Origin: Pseudomonas lini
Lineage (GTDB): Bacteria > Pseudomonadota > Gammaproteobacteria > Pseudomonadales > Pseudomonadaceae
Assembly (NCBI RefSeq): GCF_030812475.1
Contig: NZ_JAUSSR010000002.1
Location: forward strand, 186,001 to 250,000
Length of the DNA stretch: 64,000 nt
Direction: 5' to 3'
Under the pieces are notes generated by a model. That model ran no database searches and was not told where the DNA came from. It was given only the letters and a program-made list of their open reading frames with translations. Position 1 is the first letter of the stretch. The number at the start of each line of letters is the position of its first letter. The translations under genes were made by a program, and so were the position numbers. Positions 36,402 through 47,287 of the stretch are shown here, one piece after another.

Positions 36402-39400
36402 TCAGGCTGTGAAATCGCTGGCGTGCAGCTCCTTGACGCCTACCAGTTGGATTTCGAACTCGGGGGTGGCGTCGGCATTGACACTGCCGTAGACAATGCC
36501 ATCGGCAAAGCGCAGTTGGCCGGTGGCATTGGCAGGGTCAAAGGCATTGCTGCCGATGAAGGTAAAGGCGTCGACAGCGGCGGTCAGCGGGTTGGCGTCC
36601 AGGCCGGTGAAATCCAGATGATCGCCGTCGGCGGTCTTGAAGCCGTTGATCACATCGCGCAAAGCCCCGACGCCCATGTCCGACAGCGCACCGAACGCGT
36701 AGGTATCCGCGCCCGTGCCGCCACTGAGGTTGTCGGTGCCTGCACCACCGATCAGCCGGTCATCGCCCGAACCGCCCACCAGGGTATCGTTGCCCGCACC
36801 ACCGTTCAGCACGTTCGCGGCGCTGTTGCCCGACAGACTGTCGGCGTAGGCGCTGCCCGTCAGGTTTTCGAAGAACTTCAAGGTATCGAGCCCGGAACCC
36901 AAGGTGTTTTGCTGCGCCGAGGTCGAAAGGTTTGCGGTAACGCCGGACACGGCGCGCTCAAAAGACACCGTGTCATTACCCTCGCGCCCGTCCAGCACAT
37001 TGTTGCCGGCGCCGGCGAACAGCGTGTTGTCCAGCCCGTTGCCCGTGCCATTGGCGGCGCCCGCGTTATCGATATACAGCTGCTCGACGTTGCTGGCGAG
37101 GGTATGGGCCGCCAGGCTGCTGTGCACGCTGTCGATCCCTCCCGGCCCGGCACTGTTGCTGGTCTCGATCACTGTGTCGTCGACGCTGTCGACATAGTAG
37201 GTGTCGTTGCCATCGCCGCCGCTCATGCTGTCGGCCCCTGCGGCACCATCGATCACGTTGTTGGCGGCATTGCCGGTGATGAAGTTGCGCCGTTCATTGC
37301 CGGTGCCGTCGATGTCCGACACGCCGGTGAGCACCAGGTTCTCGAGATTGGCGCCCAGGGTCCAACTGACCGAGGCCTGTACGGTATCGATCTGCGCGGT
37401 CGAGGCGTTGCTTTCCTCAACGCTGTCGAAAGCGTTATCGACCACATAGATGTCGTTGCCATCGCCACCGGTCAGGGTGTCGGCGCCCAGGTCGCCATCC
37501 AGCGTGTCGTTGCCCGAGCTGCCCACCAGTGTATCGGCCTGGTCGGTACCGGAAATCATTCCGCCCTGGTTCTGAGCGTTGTCGAAAATGTCCTGCACGC
37601 TGTTGTTGTCACTGGGGTTGCCCTGGAAGCCAAGGTCATCGGCAATGAAGTCGGCCAGGCGCTGGCCGACGATCTCCGCCGACTCCTCGTGCAGGTGCCA
37701 GACGTCATCGGGATACACCAGTGGATCGACCTCGTAGCGCAAGGGCAGGTCGGTGTAGTCCACTGCCAGCTTGACATCGGCGCGTTCGGCGACGATGGCT
37801 TCCTGGGCGGCTCGAACATAACCGACCCCTTCGACGATGGCGGCAATCTTCTCTTCCGAGTACCCACGGGCACGCGCTGCGTCCTGCTCGTAGTGACCGG
37901 TTTCCATCATGTACACGCTGAAGCTGCCGAACTGGGCATGCAGGTAATCAAAGACCTTCAGAGTCGCGGCCTTGTAGGCCGCCGCTGCCGCTGGTTTGTC
38001 CGTGGCACGGCCGATTTCCTGGGCGGCTTCCTCGCCCTGGCCCCAAATGATGCCCATGGTGACGTTGTCGATCGATTGCAGTTCGGTGAGCTGGTCCCGC
38101 AGCAACGCCTCGGCGCGCAGCAGTGCAGGTCCGGGTTGGTTGGTGTCGGTCAGCCACCAGCACAACTTGAGTTCCTCGGCGCCCAGGGTCGACAGGCCGT
38201 TGACGGTGCTGCCACCCACGGCGATGTCAATGCCGTTGCCATCGGCGTCGGTGAACTGGCTGCGCACGTCATAGGGGGTGTAGCGGTCCAGGTCATTGAC
38301 CAGCATCGAGGTGCCGGACTGATCGTCGTCCTCGGTCATGCGCAGCAGGCGCGCATTGGATTGGCCGAGGGTGGGCAGGTAGAGGATGTCTTGCTGGGCG
38401 CGCTCGCCAAACACGAAATCACTGGCGGTCAGGGTATCGAGGTAGTTGCCGTTGAGGGCGATTTCAAAACGATTGCCATCGGCATCCGCTTCTGCGGACT
38501 TGATGTAGGTCTTGTCGCCGGCCGTGTTAAGGGTCAGGTACAAGGTGCCATTGCTGCCATCGCCGAGGCCGAGAAAGCCCAGGCCCGAGACGTCGATCTT
38601 GTCGACGCCTGCGGTGAAGTCGTAAATCGTGTCTGTGGCCGTGACACCGCCGGCGTCATAGTCGCGGTAGCTGTCGAGCACGTTGATGTAGCGGAAGGTG
38701 TCGCCGCCGTCGCCGCCGTACAGCGAATCGCGTCCGGCACCGCCGTCGACGATGTCCGCACCGGTGCCGGCCTTGATCGTGTCATTGCCACCGAGGCCGA
38801 GGATCAGGTCCGCACCGGCCGTGCCAATGAGGGTTTCGGTATTGTTGGTGCCGGCGATGGTGTTGGCGGGCGCATCGGCCACCGCCAGGGCGAAGCTGTC
38901 GCTGACCGACGCCCCCGAAGGATCGGTCGCCTTGACCAGCACGTTGTATTGGCCGGACGCCGTGCTGATCGGCGTGCCGGTGAACGTCAGGCTGGTGGCG
39001 TTGAAACTCAGCCATGCGGGCAGGGCGCTGCCGTCGGCAAGCGTCGCGGTGTAGGTCAGCACATCCTGGTTGGCGTCGGTGAAACTGTCCTGGGTCAGGG
39101 TGTAGCTGAACGGTGCGCTTTCGGTGGCGTTCTGGTCGAGCAGGGGGATGGCCACCACCGGCGCTACATTGCCGGGAGTGTTCTGGTCGGCGAAGACAAA
39201 ATGACTCGCCGTCAGGCTGGTTGCCAGATTGCCCGCCAGCGACACTTCGAAGCGGTTGCCATTGGCGTCGACGGTCAGGTCCTTGAGGTAGGTGCGGTTG
39301 CTCGTAGCACTGTAGGTCACTTGCAGCGTACCGTTCAGGCCATTGCCCAGGCCGGTATAACCGAGCGCCGAGACATCGATCTTGTCGGCGGCCACATCGA

Positions 39401-42017
39401 AATCGAGGATCTGGTCACTGCTGCTGGTGGCGCTGGTACGGTAGCTGTCGAGTGTTGCGGTGTAGCGGAACACATCGGCACCCGCGCCGCCGGTGAGTTT
39501 GTCCGCACCGGTACCTCCGACGAGGATGTCGTTGCCCGCGCCGCCATTAAGCGTGTCGTTGCCGGCGCCCCCGAACAGTTGTTCGTTGGCGTCGGTGCCG
39601 GTCAGGGTGTCGTTGTTCGGCGTGCCATTGATCACGGCGGGGCCGGCGGGCACGTCTTGCACGGCCAAGGTGAAGCTGTCGCTGACGGTTGCATTGCTGG
39701 CGTCGGTCGCGATGACCTGGATGGAGTAGGTGCCCGATGCCGTGTCGCCAGGTGTGCCGCTGAACGTACGAGTGGCTGCATCGAATGTCAGCCAGTTGGG
39801 CAGGGCGCTGCCATTGGCCAACTTGGCGCTGTAGCTGAGGCTGTCGTTATCCGGATCGGTAAAACTGGTGGCCGGCACCACGTAGCTGAATGCGGTGTTT
39901 TCGGTGGCGTTCTGATCCAGCAGTGGCGTGGCCAGCACCGGCGCCTGATTGGTCGGCGACGCGGTGGCGAAGACGAAATTGGCGCTGGTCAGCGTGTCGA
40001 GGTAGTTGCCATTCAGTGTCATTTCGAAGCGGTTGCCATTGGCGTCGGCGCTCAGGGACTTTATATAAGTCTTGGTGCCGGCACTGTTGAGCACCAGGTA
40101 CACGGTGTTGTTCTTGCCATCCCCCAGGCCGGTGAAACCCATGGCCGAGAGGTCGATCTTGTCGGCGCTGATATCAAAATCGGTGACCAGGTCGCTCAGG
40201 TTGACACCGCCGGTGTTGTAATTGCGGTAACTGTCCAGGCGATCGGAGAACACGAAGGTGTCCGCCCCGGTGCCACCGGTGAGGGTGTCCATGCCGGCAC
40301 CGCCGTCGAGCTTGTCGTCGCCCGCGCCGCCACTGAGGCTGTCATTGCCCGCCAGGCCAAGCAGGGTGTCGGCCGAATCACTACCCAGTAGCGAGTCGCT
40401 GCCGCTGGTGCCACTGACCACCCGATTGAAGATGAAATTGCTGGCGGTCAGGGTACTGACCAGGTTGCCCGACAGGATCAACTCGAAGCGATTGCCACTG
40501 GCGTCGGCATCGTAGTCCTTGATGTAGGTGCGGTCATTGCTGGCGCTGTAGCTGACCTGCAAGGTGCCGCCACGGCCATTGCCCAGGCCGGTGAAACCGA
40601 GACCGGTAAGGTCGATCTTGTCCTGGGTGACGTCGAAGTCGGTAATGGTGTCATCGAAGCTTGCGGTGGCGTTGCGGTAACTGTCGGACTGCGCGGCGAA
40701 ACGGAATATATCGGCGCCGGTACCACCCGTGAGTTTGTCGATGCCGGCACCACCCACCAGAATGTCGCCGCCGTCCCCGCCATTGATCGTGTCATTGCCG
40801 GCACCGCCGTAGAAAATCTCGCTGGCGGCGCTGCCTGACAGGATGTCGTTGCCAGCTGTACCTTGCACGGTGGTCATCGGCACCGTGGCGCTGACGTAGC
40901 TGCCGTCACCATAGACCAGCGTGGCACCCTTGCTGGTGTGACTGATGGTGTTGCCGATGATGGCGTTACGATCGGTGCCGTCTTCATTGCGCTCTGCAAC
41001 GCCATAGGTCGACAGGTCGCTGCCACTGATAATGTTGCCCTGAATGGTGTTGTCGCTGCCGTTGAAGTACTTGCCGGAGACGCCCAGGGTATCGTCGTAA
41101 GACTGGATGATGATTTCCGGTACGGGGTTGCCCAGGGAATTGTTGTTGAGCGTGTTGCCGATGATTTCGACATGATTGCTGCCGTAGACGCGGATCCCGG
41201 CGCTGGCATTGTCGTGAATGTCGACGTCGCTGACAGTCACCGCGCTGGACATCTTGATCAGCACCCCTTCGGCGCCGTTGCCGTACACCTGGCCGCCGGT
41301 GATGGTGATGTTACTGGGGGAGGGGATGTCCTCGCTGCCGCGCTGCACCACGATGCCATTGCCGCCGTTGTCGTAGGCAACGTTGTTGGTGAGGGTGAAG
41401 TCGTGGGTGCTGGTAACGACGTTGAAACCGTGGCGGTCATTGTCGTAGGCGACGTTGTTTTCAAAGGTGCTGTCGCTGAGGAAATCTGCCACGAAGCCGT
41501 CCAGGCCGTTGCCGTGGGAGACGCTGTTCTTGATGACCATGTTGACGGTCTGCTCGTGGGGGTCGAATCCATACCCTGAGCAATCCTTGATTTCGACGCT
41601 GTCGAGGGTGACGTTGGAGTCGTAGCCTTCTTCGCCTGGAATGTAGCCATTGAACCAACCGTCGACCTTGCCCGTGGTGCTGTCGCGGTTGCCGTCGATG
41701 GTGAGGTTGCTGACGCCGAAGTCGTGGGTTTCCTCGCCATAGGCGGAGCGGATGACCCCCGTGATCTTGGTGTCGGAGCCATCAGCCACCTTGACGTTGG
41801 TTGCGCCCATGCCATCGCCGTACAGGTAGACATTGCTCTTGAGCATCAGACAGCCGTCTGAGGGTTCTTCACCGCCGGAAACGATATAAGTTCCGGTCGG
41901 CATGTAGACTTGCCCACCGCCTGCAGCGGCGGCCGCGTCTATTGCACTCTGTATCGCCGCCGTGTCGTCTGTGATGCCATCGCCTTTAGCGCCAAAACTT
42001 TGTACGTTAAAAATCAT
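36402..42017 (-). CDS. Secreted bifunctional mannuronan C5-epimerase / acetylhydrolase-like RTX protein
   Basis: A 1871-residue modular extracellular protein. Residues 1-378 are an AlgE-type A-module (right-handed beta-helix), with active-site Y149, D152 and H154 in YGFDPHE plus D178, the same numbers as in AlgE4. R-modules with GGxGxDxLx calcium repeats follow at about 384-533, 534-684, 795-943 and 1052-1205. Two putative Ig-like modules lie at about 690-790 and 950-1050. Residues 1206-1465 form an SGNH/sialate-acetylesterase-like module (GQSN with S1220, WGQGE at 1325-1329, D1438 and H1441). More RTX repeats fill 1486-1780, and the C-terminal tail ELHASDFTA suits type I export; there is no Sec signal. 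The enzyme probably converts mannuronate to guluronate in alginate and removes O-acetyl groups that would block epimerisation, as reported for PsmE of P. syringae. GGAG precedes the start. Confidence 0.93.
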   Translation of the reverse strand: MIFNVQSFGAKGDGITDDTAAIQSAIDAAAAAGGGQVYMPTGTYIVSGGEEPSDGCLMLKSNVYLYGDGMGATNVKVADGSDTKITGVIRSAYGEETHDFGVSNLTIDGNRDSTTGKVDGWFNGYIPGEEGYDSNVTLDSVEIKDCSGYGFDPHEQTVNMVIKNSVSHGNGLDGFVADFLSDSTFENNVAYDNDRHGFNVVTSTHDFTLTNNVAYDNGGNGIVVQRGSEDIPSPSNITITGGQVYGNGAEGVLIKMSSAVTVSDVDIHDNASAGIRVYGSNHVEIIGNTLNNNSLGNPVPEIIIQSYDDTLGVSGKYFNGSDNTIQGNIISGSDLSTYGVAERNEDGTDRNAIIGNTISHTSKGATLVYGDGSYVSATVPMTTVQGTAGNDILSGSAASEIFYGGAGNDTINGGDGGDILVGGAGIDKLTGGTGADIFRFAAQSDSYRNATASFDDTITDFDVTQDKIDLTGLGFTGLGNGRGGTLQVSYSASNDRTYIKDYDADASGNRFELILSGNLVSTLTASNFIFNRVVSGTSGSDSLLGSDSADTLLGLAGNDSLSGGAGDDKLDGGAGMDTLTGGTGADTFVFSDRLDSYRNYNTGGVNLSDLVTDFDISADKIDLSAMGFTGLGDGKNNTVYLVLNSAGTKTYIKSLSADANGNRFEMTLNGNYLDTLTSANFVFATASPTNQAPVLATPLLDQNATENTAFSYVVPATSFTDPDNDSLSYSAKLANGSALPNWLTFDAATRTFSGTPGDTASGTYSIQVIATDASNATVSDSFTLAVQDVPAGPAVINGTPNNDTLTGTDANEQLFGGAGNDTLNGGAGNDILVGGTGADKLTGGAGADVFRYTATLDSYRTSATSSSDQILDFDVAADKIDVSALGYTGLGNGLNGTLQVTYSATSNRTYLKDLTVDANGNRFEVSLAGNLATSLTASHFVFADQNTPGNVAPVVAIPLLDQNATESAPFSYTLTQDSFTDANQDVLTYTATLADGSALPAWLSFNATSLTFTGTPISTASGQYNVLVKATDPSGASVSDSFALAVADAPANTIAGTNNTETLIGTAGADLILGLGGNDTIKAGTGADIVDGGAGRDSLYGGDGGDTFRYINVLDSYRDYDAGGVTATDTIYDFTAGVDKIDVSGLGFLGLGDGSNGTLYLTLNTAGDKTYIKSAEADADGNRFEIALNGNYLDTLTASDFVFGERAQQDILYLPTLGQSNARLLRMTEDDDQSGTSMLVNDLDRYTPYDVRSQFTDADGNGIDIAVGGSTVNGLSTLGAEELKLCWWLTDTNQPGPALLRAEALLRDQLTELQSIDNVTMGIIWGQGEEAAQEIGRATDKPAAAAAYKAATLKVFDYLHAQFGSFSVYMMETGHYEQDAARARGYSEEKIAAIVEGVGYVRAAQEAIVAERADVKLAVDYTDLPLRYEVDPLVYPDDVWHLHEESAEIVGQRLADFIADDLGFQGNPSDNNSVQDIFDNAQNQGGMISGTDQADTLVGSSGNDTLDGDLGADTLTGGDGNDIYVVDNAFDSVEESNASTAQIDTVQASVSWTLGANLENLVLTGVSDIDGTGNERRNFITGNAANNVIDGAAGADSMSGGDGNDTYYVDSVDDTVIETSNSAGPGGIDSVHSSLAAHTLASNVEQLYIDNAGAANGTGNGLDNTLFAGAGNNVLDGREGNDTVSFERAVSGVTANLSTSAQQNTLGSGLDTLKFFENLTGSAYADSLSGNSAANVLNGGAGNDTLVGGSGDDRLIGGAGTDNLSGGTGADTYAFGALSDMGVGALRDVINGFKTADGDHLDFTGLDANPLTAAVDAFTFIGSNAFDPANATGQLRFADGIVYGSVNADATPEFEIQLVGVKELHASDFTA

Positions 42018-42239
42018 AAACTTATCTCCGTGTCAGGCTAAAACCGCATTGATGTCAATATTCCATCGACGAGCACGGTGTTAGGACCTGAGGGAGCGTG
42101 AAAGTTGTGACCGCATATCGGAGAATCGTCAAAAAACCGATCTTTCTGATGAGTGGAACTGAGGTATTTTGAGGAGGTAACGTTATTTTGACATTGGTTC
42201 GGGCAATGAGCACTGCCATCGGCACACTTGACGATCAAC

Positions 42240-42353
42240 TGTAGGAGCGAGCTTGCTCGCGAAAAACCTGAAAGCGCCGCGGGGTGTCAGGTTGATAGCG
42301 TTATCGTTGACGACCATCGTCGGAACGCCGCCCGGAGCAAGCTCGCTCCTACA
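42240..42353. repeat. REPIN with degenerate centre
   Basis: TGTAGGAGCGAGCTTGCTCG at the left is matched by GGAGCAAGCTCGCTCCTACA at the right, giving a REP inverted pair of 114 bases. It abuts the 3' end of the truncated ATPase gene. The rest of the gap, 42018-42239, is the upstream region of the epimerase gene and holds a TTGACA on the minus strand (42053-42058) without a good -10. Confidence 0.8.
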
Positions 42354-42354
42354 A

Positions 42355-43230
42355 TCAGGACAATCCTCCCAGCAGGCCATCGGCACGTAGCAGATCGACA
42401 ATCACCTGTTCATCGACTGCATACACACCCCGCGAAGCCTTCCAGACCAACTTTTTCTCCTGTAAGGCAATGAGTGCTTGCTGAACACCCGGTACTTCAA
42501 CCTTTACTTCGCTTGCTGCAATCCCCGCGTGCTCCAGCGCTTTGGCGTACAGCGCCATGGTCGGAGCCTCGAAGGGGGCGTAGTGATCGCCTTTCACGCT
42601 CATGACGCGAATGACGGCAGACTGGATAGGGGTGAGGCTACGGATCACCTTCTTCAGGTTCGCGTACAGCTCATCAGCTTGCGCTCGAACCAGTTCGGTA
42701 AACCGTGCCGGTATGGTTTCAGGGTCGATGGTGAAGTCAAAGCGGATTTCGTCAGCCGCCGCCCCGAGCAACTCAGGGCGGTAGCCACTTTCCTTGAATA
42801 GCTCGAACACCTCTGTCGGATCGAGCGCGCAGGGAAGATCAAGGTTGGCACACAACCAATCGATGAAATCTTGATCCAGGGTGGGGAACTGCACCATGGA
42901 AGCGCCAAAGAAAGCCTGATCCTTACTGTTGCGCAGCATGGCCAGTTTGTCCCGGTTCGATCCGGTGCAGACGATGCGAAGTCCATGATGCTTGGAACTG
43001 TTGAGTTCGTCCCTTGCCGCCTTGAGCGCGAACAGCGCCGCCACACCTTCGCTCGTTGTAATCGCGTGCTGCGCTTCGTCGATCATCAGGACGATAATCT
43101 TCTGCGATTCATCGGAGAGCGCCACAAGCGCAGTGGTCAGATCGATGTCTTTGCCGAGGCCGATTTTGTCCAGGCTGAAATTCAAGCCACCGACAGGGCT
43201 TACCGGAGGGTTGTGAGTTTTTATGGCTGA
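42355..43230 (-). pseudogene. AAA-type ATP-binding protein lacking its N-terminal P-loop region
   Basis: The frame is open for about 290 codons. It contains a Walker-B-like VLMIDEAQHA, a sensor-like LRIVCTGSNRDKLAML, and a C-terminal winged-helix-like region (SVKGDHYAPFEAPTMALYAKALEHAGIAASEVKVEVPGVQQALIALQEKKLVWKASRGVYAVDEQ). No Walker A motif is encoded. The frame stops at TAA 43231-43233 and only a TTG at 43185 is available near the start, so the 5' third appears deleted. Intact relatives are AAA ATPases that couple ATP use to DNA or protein binding; their cellular role is not clear. It stands alone between REPIN and porin genes. Confidence 0.7.
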
Positions 43231-43231
43231 T

Positions 43232-43275
43232 TATAGAGTGACTATAGACAGAATATAGACAGATTATAGACGGCG
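43232..43275. repeat. Four 11-bp direct repeats (TATAGAC type)
   Basis: TATAGA(C/G) begins at 43232, 43243, 43254 and 43265, an exact 11-bp period (units like TATAGACAGAA). The AT-rich block is immediately upstream of the truncated ATPase frame and contrasts with the GC-rich surroundings. One-helical-turn spacing suggests a regulator-binding array or iteron-like site. Confidence 0.75.
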
Positions 43276-43378
43276 TCGGGGAAAGTCCGTGGGTGTCAAG
43301 ATTGGCCCTATCAAGGCGCGATTTCAGGGCCAAGCAAGCCTCAGCGATAGTATGAGCGCGAATCCTGTGTGATCTCTC

Positions 43379-44641
43379 TCAGAACTTGAACGTGTATCGG
43401 AAAATCAGCCGATTTTCGTTAGCACTGTCGGCGTAGGTGGAGCGATTCGTGGAGTTGCGCCACTGTGCTGATACATTCTTCAACGGGCCACTTTGTACGG
43501 TGTAAATGATGTCGGTGACCCGCTCCCATTCTTTGCCATCCTGCCCTTTGGATCGCAGATTGGCAGCCTGGGATGAACCCAACAGGGCAGGGTCTACCTC
43601 GTCACCCGTTACATACTTCAGACCCAGAATGAGCCCCGGTAATCCGGCAGCTGCGAAATCAAAGTCGTAACGCGCTATCCAGACGCGCTCGTTGGGTGCG
43701 GTAAAAGTACTGACCAACGACTCGCCGAACAGATAGGTATCAGCACCGTTAACCATGGCGAACGATGTTTCGCCCCAGGCTTTCTGGAAGCCAATGCCGA
43801 ACGTATGGCCGCTCTGACGGTAGGAAAGCAGTGTACTTAGCGTGCGGTTATCCACTTCACCCAGTCCTTCATCCCCGGTTTCGCTGGCAGCAAAATAGCG
43901 AAGGTCGGAGATCACCGAACCGGCGCCCAGCGGGCGTTCGAACTTCAAGCCGAAAAAATTCGAGCGGTAGAGGTCTCCCAGTTCGGCCACATGGTAGCTG
44001 AGCGAAAGTTGCGGCATCACTTTGTAGTCAAAGGCCAGATAGGTGTAGTGATCGGCCTGTACCGGCTTGTAGCCGAACGTGGTCAGCGATTCAAAGTCGG
44101 TCGAGTTTCGCTGTTTCACGGCGTTGATCCGTAAAGCACTGAAGGTCAAAGGTTCAAGGTCTTTAGAGATCAGCATTCCACCGCGGAACACCTGTGGGAG
44201 CAGGCGGCTGTTGTTGCTGGATAACAGGGGCAACACGGGGTTGAGACCACCGATACGTAATTCGCTACGCCCCAGGCGAGCCTTCGCGGTTGGAACAAAC
44301 TTGCCGTATTCGTCATTCACATTGCGCTGCGAATCAAAGGCCAGCAGGCCGGAACCGGTTCGGTCGGGGCTGGAATCCAGTTTTACACCCAGCAGGCCGA
44401 GCGCATCGACGCCAAAGCCAAGCGTGCCCTCGGTGAATCCGGACTGCAGGTTCAAGATGAAACCTTGGGCCCATTCATCACGTTTGGATTGGCTGGCGCC
44501 CTCGTTGCGAAAGTCGCGATTGTAATAGAAGTTGCGCAATTCGAGGCTTGTCTGCGTGTCGTCGATGAACGCGGCATAAGTGTTGGGAGCCGCGCATGTG
44601 AACAGGAGCGTAGAGAGCGACGTCATGGTTTTTTTTGACAT
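43379..44641 (-). CDS. OprD-family outer-membrane porin
   Basis: A 420-residue porin with a signal peptide of about 23 residues (ending TYAAF). Typical OprD traits are the N-terminal [62 protein letters not shown], and the C-terminal RFTYTFKF-like strand ending in Phe. OprD-type porins of this subgroup (BenF, PhaK, VanP relatives) admit carboxylates. It lies downstream of, and on the same strand as, an acyl-CoA ligase, a nitroreductase and an AAHS transporter, and probably serves the same substrate. Confidence 0.93.
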   Translation of the reverse strand: MSKKTMTSLSTLLFTCAAPNTYAAFIDDTQTSLELRNFYYNRDFRNEGASQSKRDEWAQGFILNLQSGFTEGTLGFGVDALGLLGVKLDSSPDRTGSGLLAFDSQRNVNDEYGKFVPTAKARLGRSELRIGGLNPVLPLLSSNNSRLLPQVFRGGMLISKDLEPLTFSALRINAVKQRNSTDFESLTTFGYKPVQADHYTYLAFDYKVMPQLSLSYHVAELGDLYRSNFFGLKFERPLGAGSVISDLRYFAASETGDEGLGEVDNRTLSTLLSYRQSGHTFGIGFQKAWGETSFAMVNGADTYLFGESLVSTFTAPNERVWIARYDFDFAAAGLPGLILGLKYVTGDEVDPALLGSSQAANLRSKGQDGKEWERVTDIIYTVQSGPLKNVSAQWRNSTNRSTYADSANENRLIFRYTFKF

Positions 44642-44835
44642 GTCTTAATGCACCATTTGTTGTTGTTTTTGGTGTCGGCAGCGCGCACCTCTCCCTGAAA
44701 GAGCGACGCGGCTGCGCTGCGCACGTTGATTAATGTGTGGATGTCAGTTGTGCAAGGTGAGGGTGGTCGGAGTGATATCGACGGTCTGCACGCAACGCCA
44801 GTTGTGGTGGGCGCAGACCGCACACCACGCCGTTA

Positions 44836-46488
44836 TCAGCCACTTGAAGCCAGTCGTAGGATGGCTTCCCGGCTGCCGGCTTGTTGGCGAAGAATGAACT
44901 TCTGGATTTTCCCGGTGGCCGTTTTGGGAAGCTCCATGAAGATCACCCGGCTGGGGCACTTGTAGCGGGCCAGGCGTGCCTGGCAGTACGCGATGAGTTC
45001 CGCTTCTGTAGGGGAGAGGGTCTCGCTTTTCAGTTCGATGAAAGCGCAGGGCACTTCGCCCCATTTATTGTCCGGCTGTGCAACCACGGCGGCATGAAGT
45101 ACTGCGGCATGGCTATGGAGGACGTCTTCGATTTCGACGGATGAAATATTTTCACCACCGGAAATGATGACGTCCTTGCAGCGGTCGGTGATCTGCATGT
45201 AACCGTCTGCGTGAACCACCGCGACGTCACCGGTATGGAACCAGCCGCCCTCAAATGCGTTTTGCGTGGCTGTCGGATTTTTCAGGTAACCCATCATCAC
45301 GGTATTGCCTCGCAGCAGCAGTTCACCGGTGGTCTGGCCGTCATGGGGAACGGGTTGTAGCGTTTGCGCGTCCGCGACCATCAAGCCTTCGAATGCCGCA
45401 GCACGTGCACCTTGTCGAACCCGTATTTTCGCTTTCTCTCGATCGGGGAGCCCGTCCCATCCGTCCTGCCAGACGCAGCTGATCGGCGTGCCCGCCACTT
45501 CAGTAATGCCATACACATGGTCAACCTGGAACCCCATGGAGACCACCGCGTCCAGCACAGTTGCAGGCGGCGGGGAACCTGCCGTCAATACGCGAACCGG
45601 GTGGGGCAGGGCGCGAAAACCGGATGCATTGGCGATCATGGCCATCACCGTGGGGGCCGCGCAGAAATGATCAACCTGGTGTTTGGCAATCCCGTCGAAC
45701 ACCGTTTCCGCAGAGACCTTGCGCAGGCACACATGGGTGCCGGCCGCTGCCGTGATCGCCCATGTGAAGCACCAGCCGTTGGCGTGGAACATGGGCAACG
45801 TCCACAGGTATCGAGGTGCCTGAGGGAGCGACCAATTGGTCATCTGCAACAGGCTCATCAAGTAGGTGCCACGGTGACTGACCACCACGCCTTTCGGGTC
45901 TCCCGTGGTGCCCGAAGTGTAATTGAGGGCGATGGGTTGCCACTCGGTACTCGGCCATACCCCTTCAAATGTCGCGTCGCCCTCGGCGAGCAGTGATTCG
46001 TAGTCCGGTACCTGCGAGTCGGCACCTGCGGCAGCCAGGTGATCGCGAATGTTGATTAATGCCGGGCGGTGTTCGAGTCGCTCAAGTGCCGCAGAGGCAA
46101 CCGCCATGTACTCGCAATCGACCAGCAGCAACTTGCATTCGCTGTGGCGCAAAATAAACGCGATGCCTTCGGCGTCCAGGCGATGGTTGATCGTGTTGAG
46201 GATGGCGCCCGACAACGGAATACCGAAATGCGCTTCGACCATCGCCGGCGTGTTGGGCGAAAGGATCGAAACGGTATCACCCGGGTGGATGCCTCTACCC
46301 ACCAACGCCGAAGCGAGCTGGTAGCAACGGTCGCGGGTTTGCGCCCAAGTCCTTTGTAGCTCGCCATGGATGATGGCAACACGCTCAGGGTGAACCAGGG
46401 CGGCTCTATCCAGAAAACCGAGGGGTGTCAGAGGGACATGGTTCGCCGGGCTTTGATCGAGTCCGTGTGCGTAGGCGCCAGTAATCAT
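44836..46488 (-). CDS. Acyl-CoA synthetase (AMP-forming)
   Basis: A 550-residue ANL-superfamily ligase. The P-loop ALNYTSGTTGDPKGVVVSHRG lies near residue 190, the A4-A5 region ends YGITEVAG, GGWFHTGDVAVVHADGYMQITDRCKDVIISGGENISSVEIE is the hinge region, and the catalytic Lys is in PKTATGKIQK near the end. The arrangement resembles medium-chain and methylmercaptopropionate ligases (DmdB/FadD3-like). It activates a carboxylic acid with ATP to the CoA ester. It overlaps the nitroreductase gene by 4 bases (ATGA), so the two are coupled. Confidence 0.93.
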   Translation of the reverse strand: MITGAYAHGLDQSPANHVPLTPLGFLDRAALVHPERVAIIHGELQRTWAQTRDRCYQLASALVGRGIHPGDTVSILSPNTPAMVEAHFGIPLSGAILNTINHRLDAEGIAFILRHSECKLLLVDCEYMAVASAALERLEHRPALINIRDHLAAAGADSQVPDYESLLAEGDATFEGVWPSTEWQPIALNYTSGTTGDPKGVVVSHRGTYLMSLLQMTNWSLPQAPRYLWTLPMFHANGWCFTWAITAAAGTHVCLRKVSAETVFDGIAKHQVDHFCAAPTVMAMIANASGFRALPHPVRVLTAGSPPPATVLDAVVSMGFQVDHVYGITEVAGTPISCVWQDGWDGLPDREKAKIRVRQGARAAAFEGLMVADAQTLQPVPHDGQTTGELLLRGNTVMMGYLKNPTATQNAFEGGWFHTGDVAVVHADGYMQITDRCKDVIISGGENISSVEIEDVLHSHAAVLHAAVVAQPDNKWGEVPCAFIELKSETLSPTEAELIAYCQARLARYKCPSRVIFMELPKTATGKIQKFILRQQAGSREAILRLASSG

Positions 46489-47234
46489 GGACAGGTCTCC
46501 TTATTATTATGGTGAAAAATGGTGAAGGCGCTGACCGGCTCTCGAGCGGTGACCAGCGTGTTTTCAATGGACGCGGGATCGGCGTAGCCAAGGCTCATTC
46601 CGCAGACCAGCATTTGCCCGGCTGGAATGCCCAGAACTTCCGAAATGACTTTGTGATATTTGAGGAACGCCGCTTGTGGGCAGGTGTGCAAGCCCCGACC
46701 GCGGGCAGCCACCATCACGCTCTGCAGGAACATGCCGTAATCCAGCAGGCTGCCCTGCTCGAGCACTCTGTCCAGGGTAAACAGCAACCCTACCGGAGCA
46801 TCGAAGAATCGGTAATTGCGCCCGTGCTGTTGGTGCATGCGTTGCTTGTCACCCTTGGCGATTCCCAGCAGCCCGTAGAGATCCCAGCCGACTTTACGCC
46901 TGCGATCAACGTAGGGTGCGACCCACTCGCGGGGGTAGTACTCGTAAGGATCCTGCATGTCGCCATTAAGCTGCGGATCGTTGTCGATGGCGGCGATTGC
47001 CATCGACAGACGTTCCTTCACGGCGCCGGTTACGACGTGAACGCGCCACGGTTGCATGTTGACACCCGACGCGCTGAACCGGGCGATGTCCAGAATCGCT
47101 TCGACTTCCTCACGCGCCACGGCAGTTGGCAGGAAGGCTCTGACACTGCGACGTGAGGCGATGGCCCAGTCGACGGTGCGTTTTAGTTCTTGCGCTGAGA
47201 GCGGCGGTAGTGACAAGCGATTCAAGGGGCACAT
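46485..47234 (-). CDS. Nitroreductase-family protein
   Basis: A 249-residue FMN-dependent oxidoreductase of the nitroreductase fold. ASRRSVRAFLPTAVAREEVEAILDIARFSASGVNMQPWRVHVVTG is the FMN-binding N-terminus, and MFLQSVMVAARGRGLHTCPQAAFLKYHKVI matches the conserved helix. It belongs to a longer subfamily than the nitroreductase at 21451. Coupled to an acyl-CoA ligase and downstream of an AAHS transporter, it may reduce a nitro-aromatic acid or an enone before CoA activation. That link is inference. Confidence 0.9.
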   Translation of the reverse strand: MCPLNRLSLPPLSAQELKRTVDWAIASRRSVRAFLPTAVAREEVEAILDIARFSASGVNMQPWRVHVVTGAVKERLSMAIAAIDNDPQLNGDMQDPYEYYPREWVAPYVDRRRKVGWDLYGLLGIAKGDKQRMHQQHGRNYRFFDAPVGLLFTLDRVLEQGSLLDYGMFLQSVMVAARGRGLHTCPQAAFLKYHKVISEVLGIPAGQMLVCGMSLGYADPASIENTLVTAREPVSAFTIFHHNNKETCP

Positions 47235-47287
47235 CCTTTAACTGATTTGAGGCAGGCGACAGCGAGATCAGGACTGCGAACCGGCGG

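Noticed and set aside
36129..40391. A 1420-codon open frame on the plus strand opposite the epimerase gene
   Set aside because: It is a shadow frame produced by the repetitive GC-rich RTX codons of the real gene; it runs through two REPINs and has no recognisable domain.
38400..40860. Repeated DNA inside the epimerase gene
   Set aside because: The periodicity is the coding repeat of RTX and R/Ig-like modules, not a separate repeat element.
42018..42239. TTGACA on the minus strand before the epimerase as a sigma-70 promoter
   Set aside because: No acceptable -10 element lies at 16-18 bases, so the promoter was not called.
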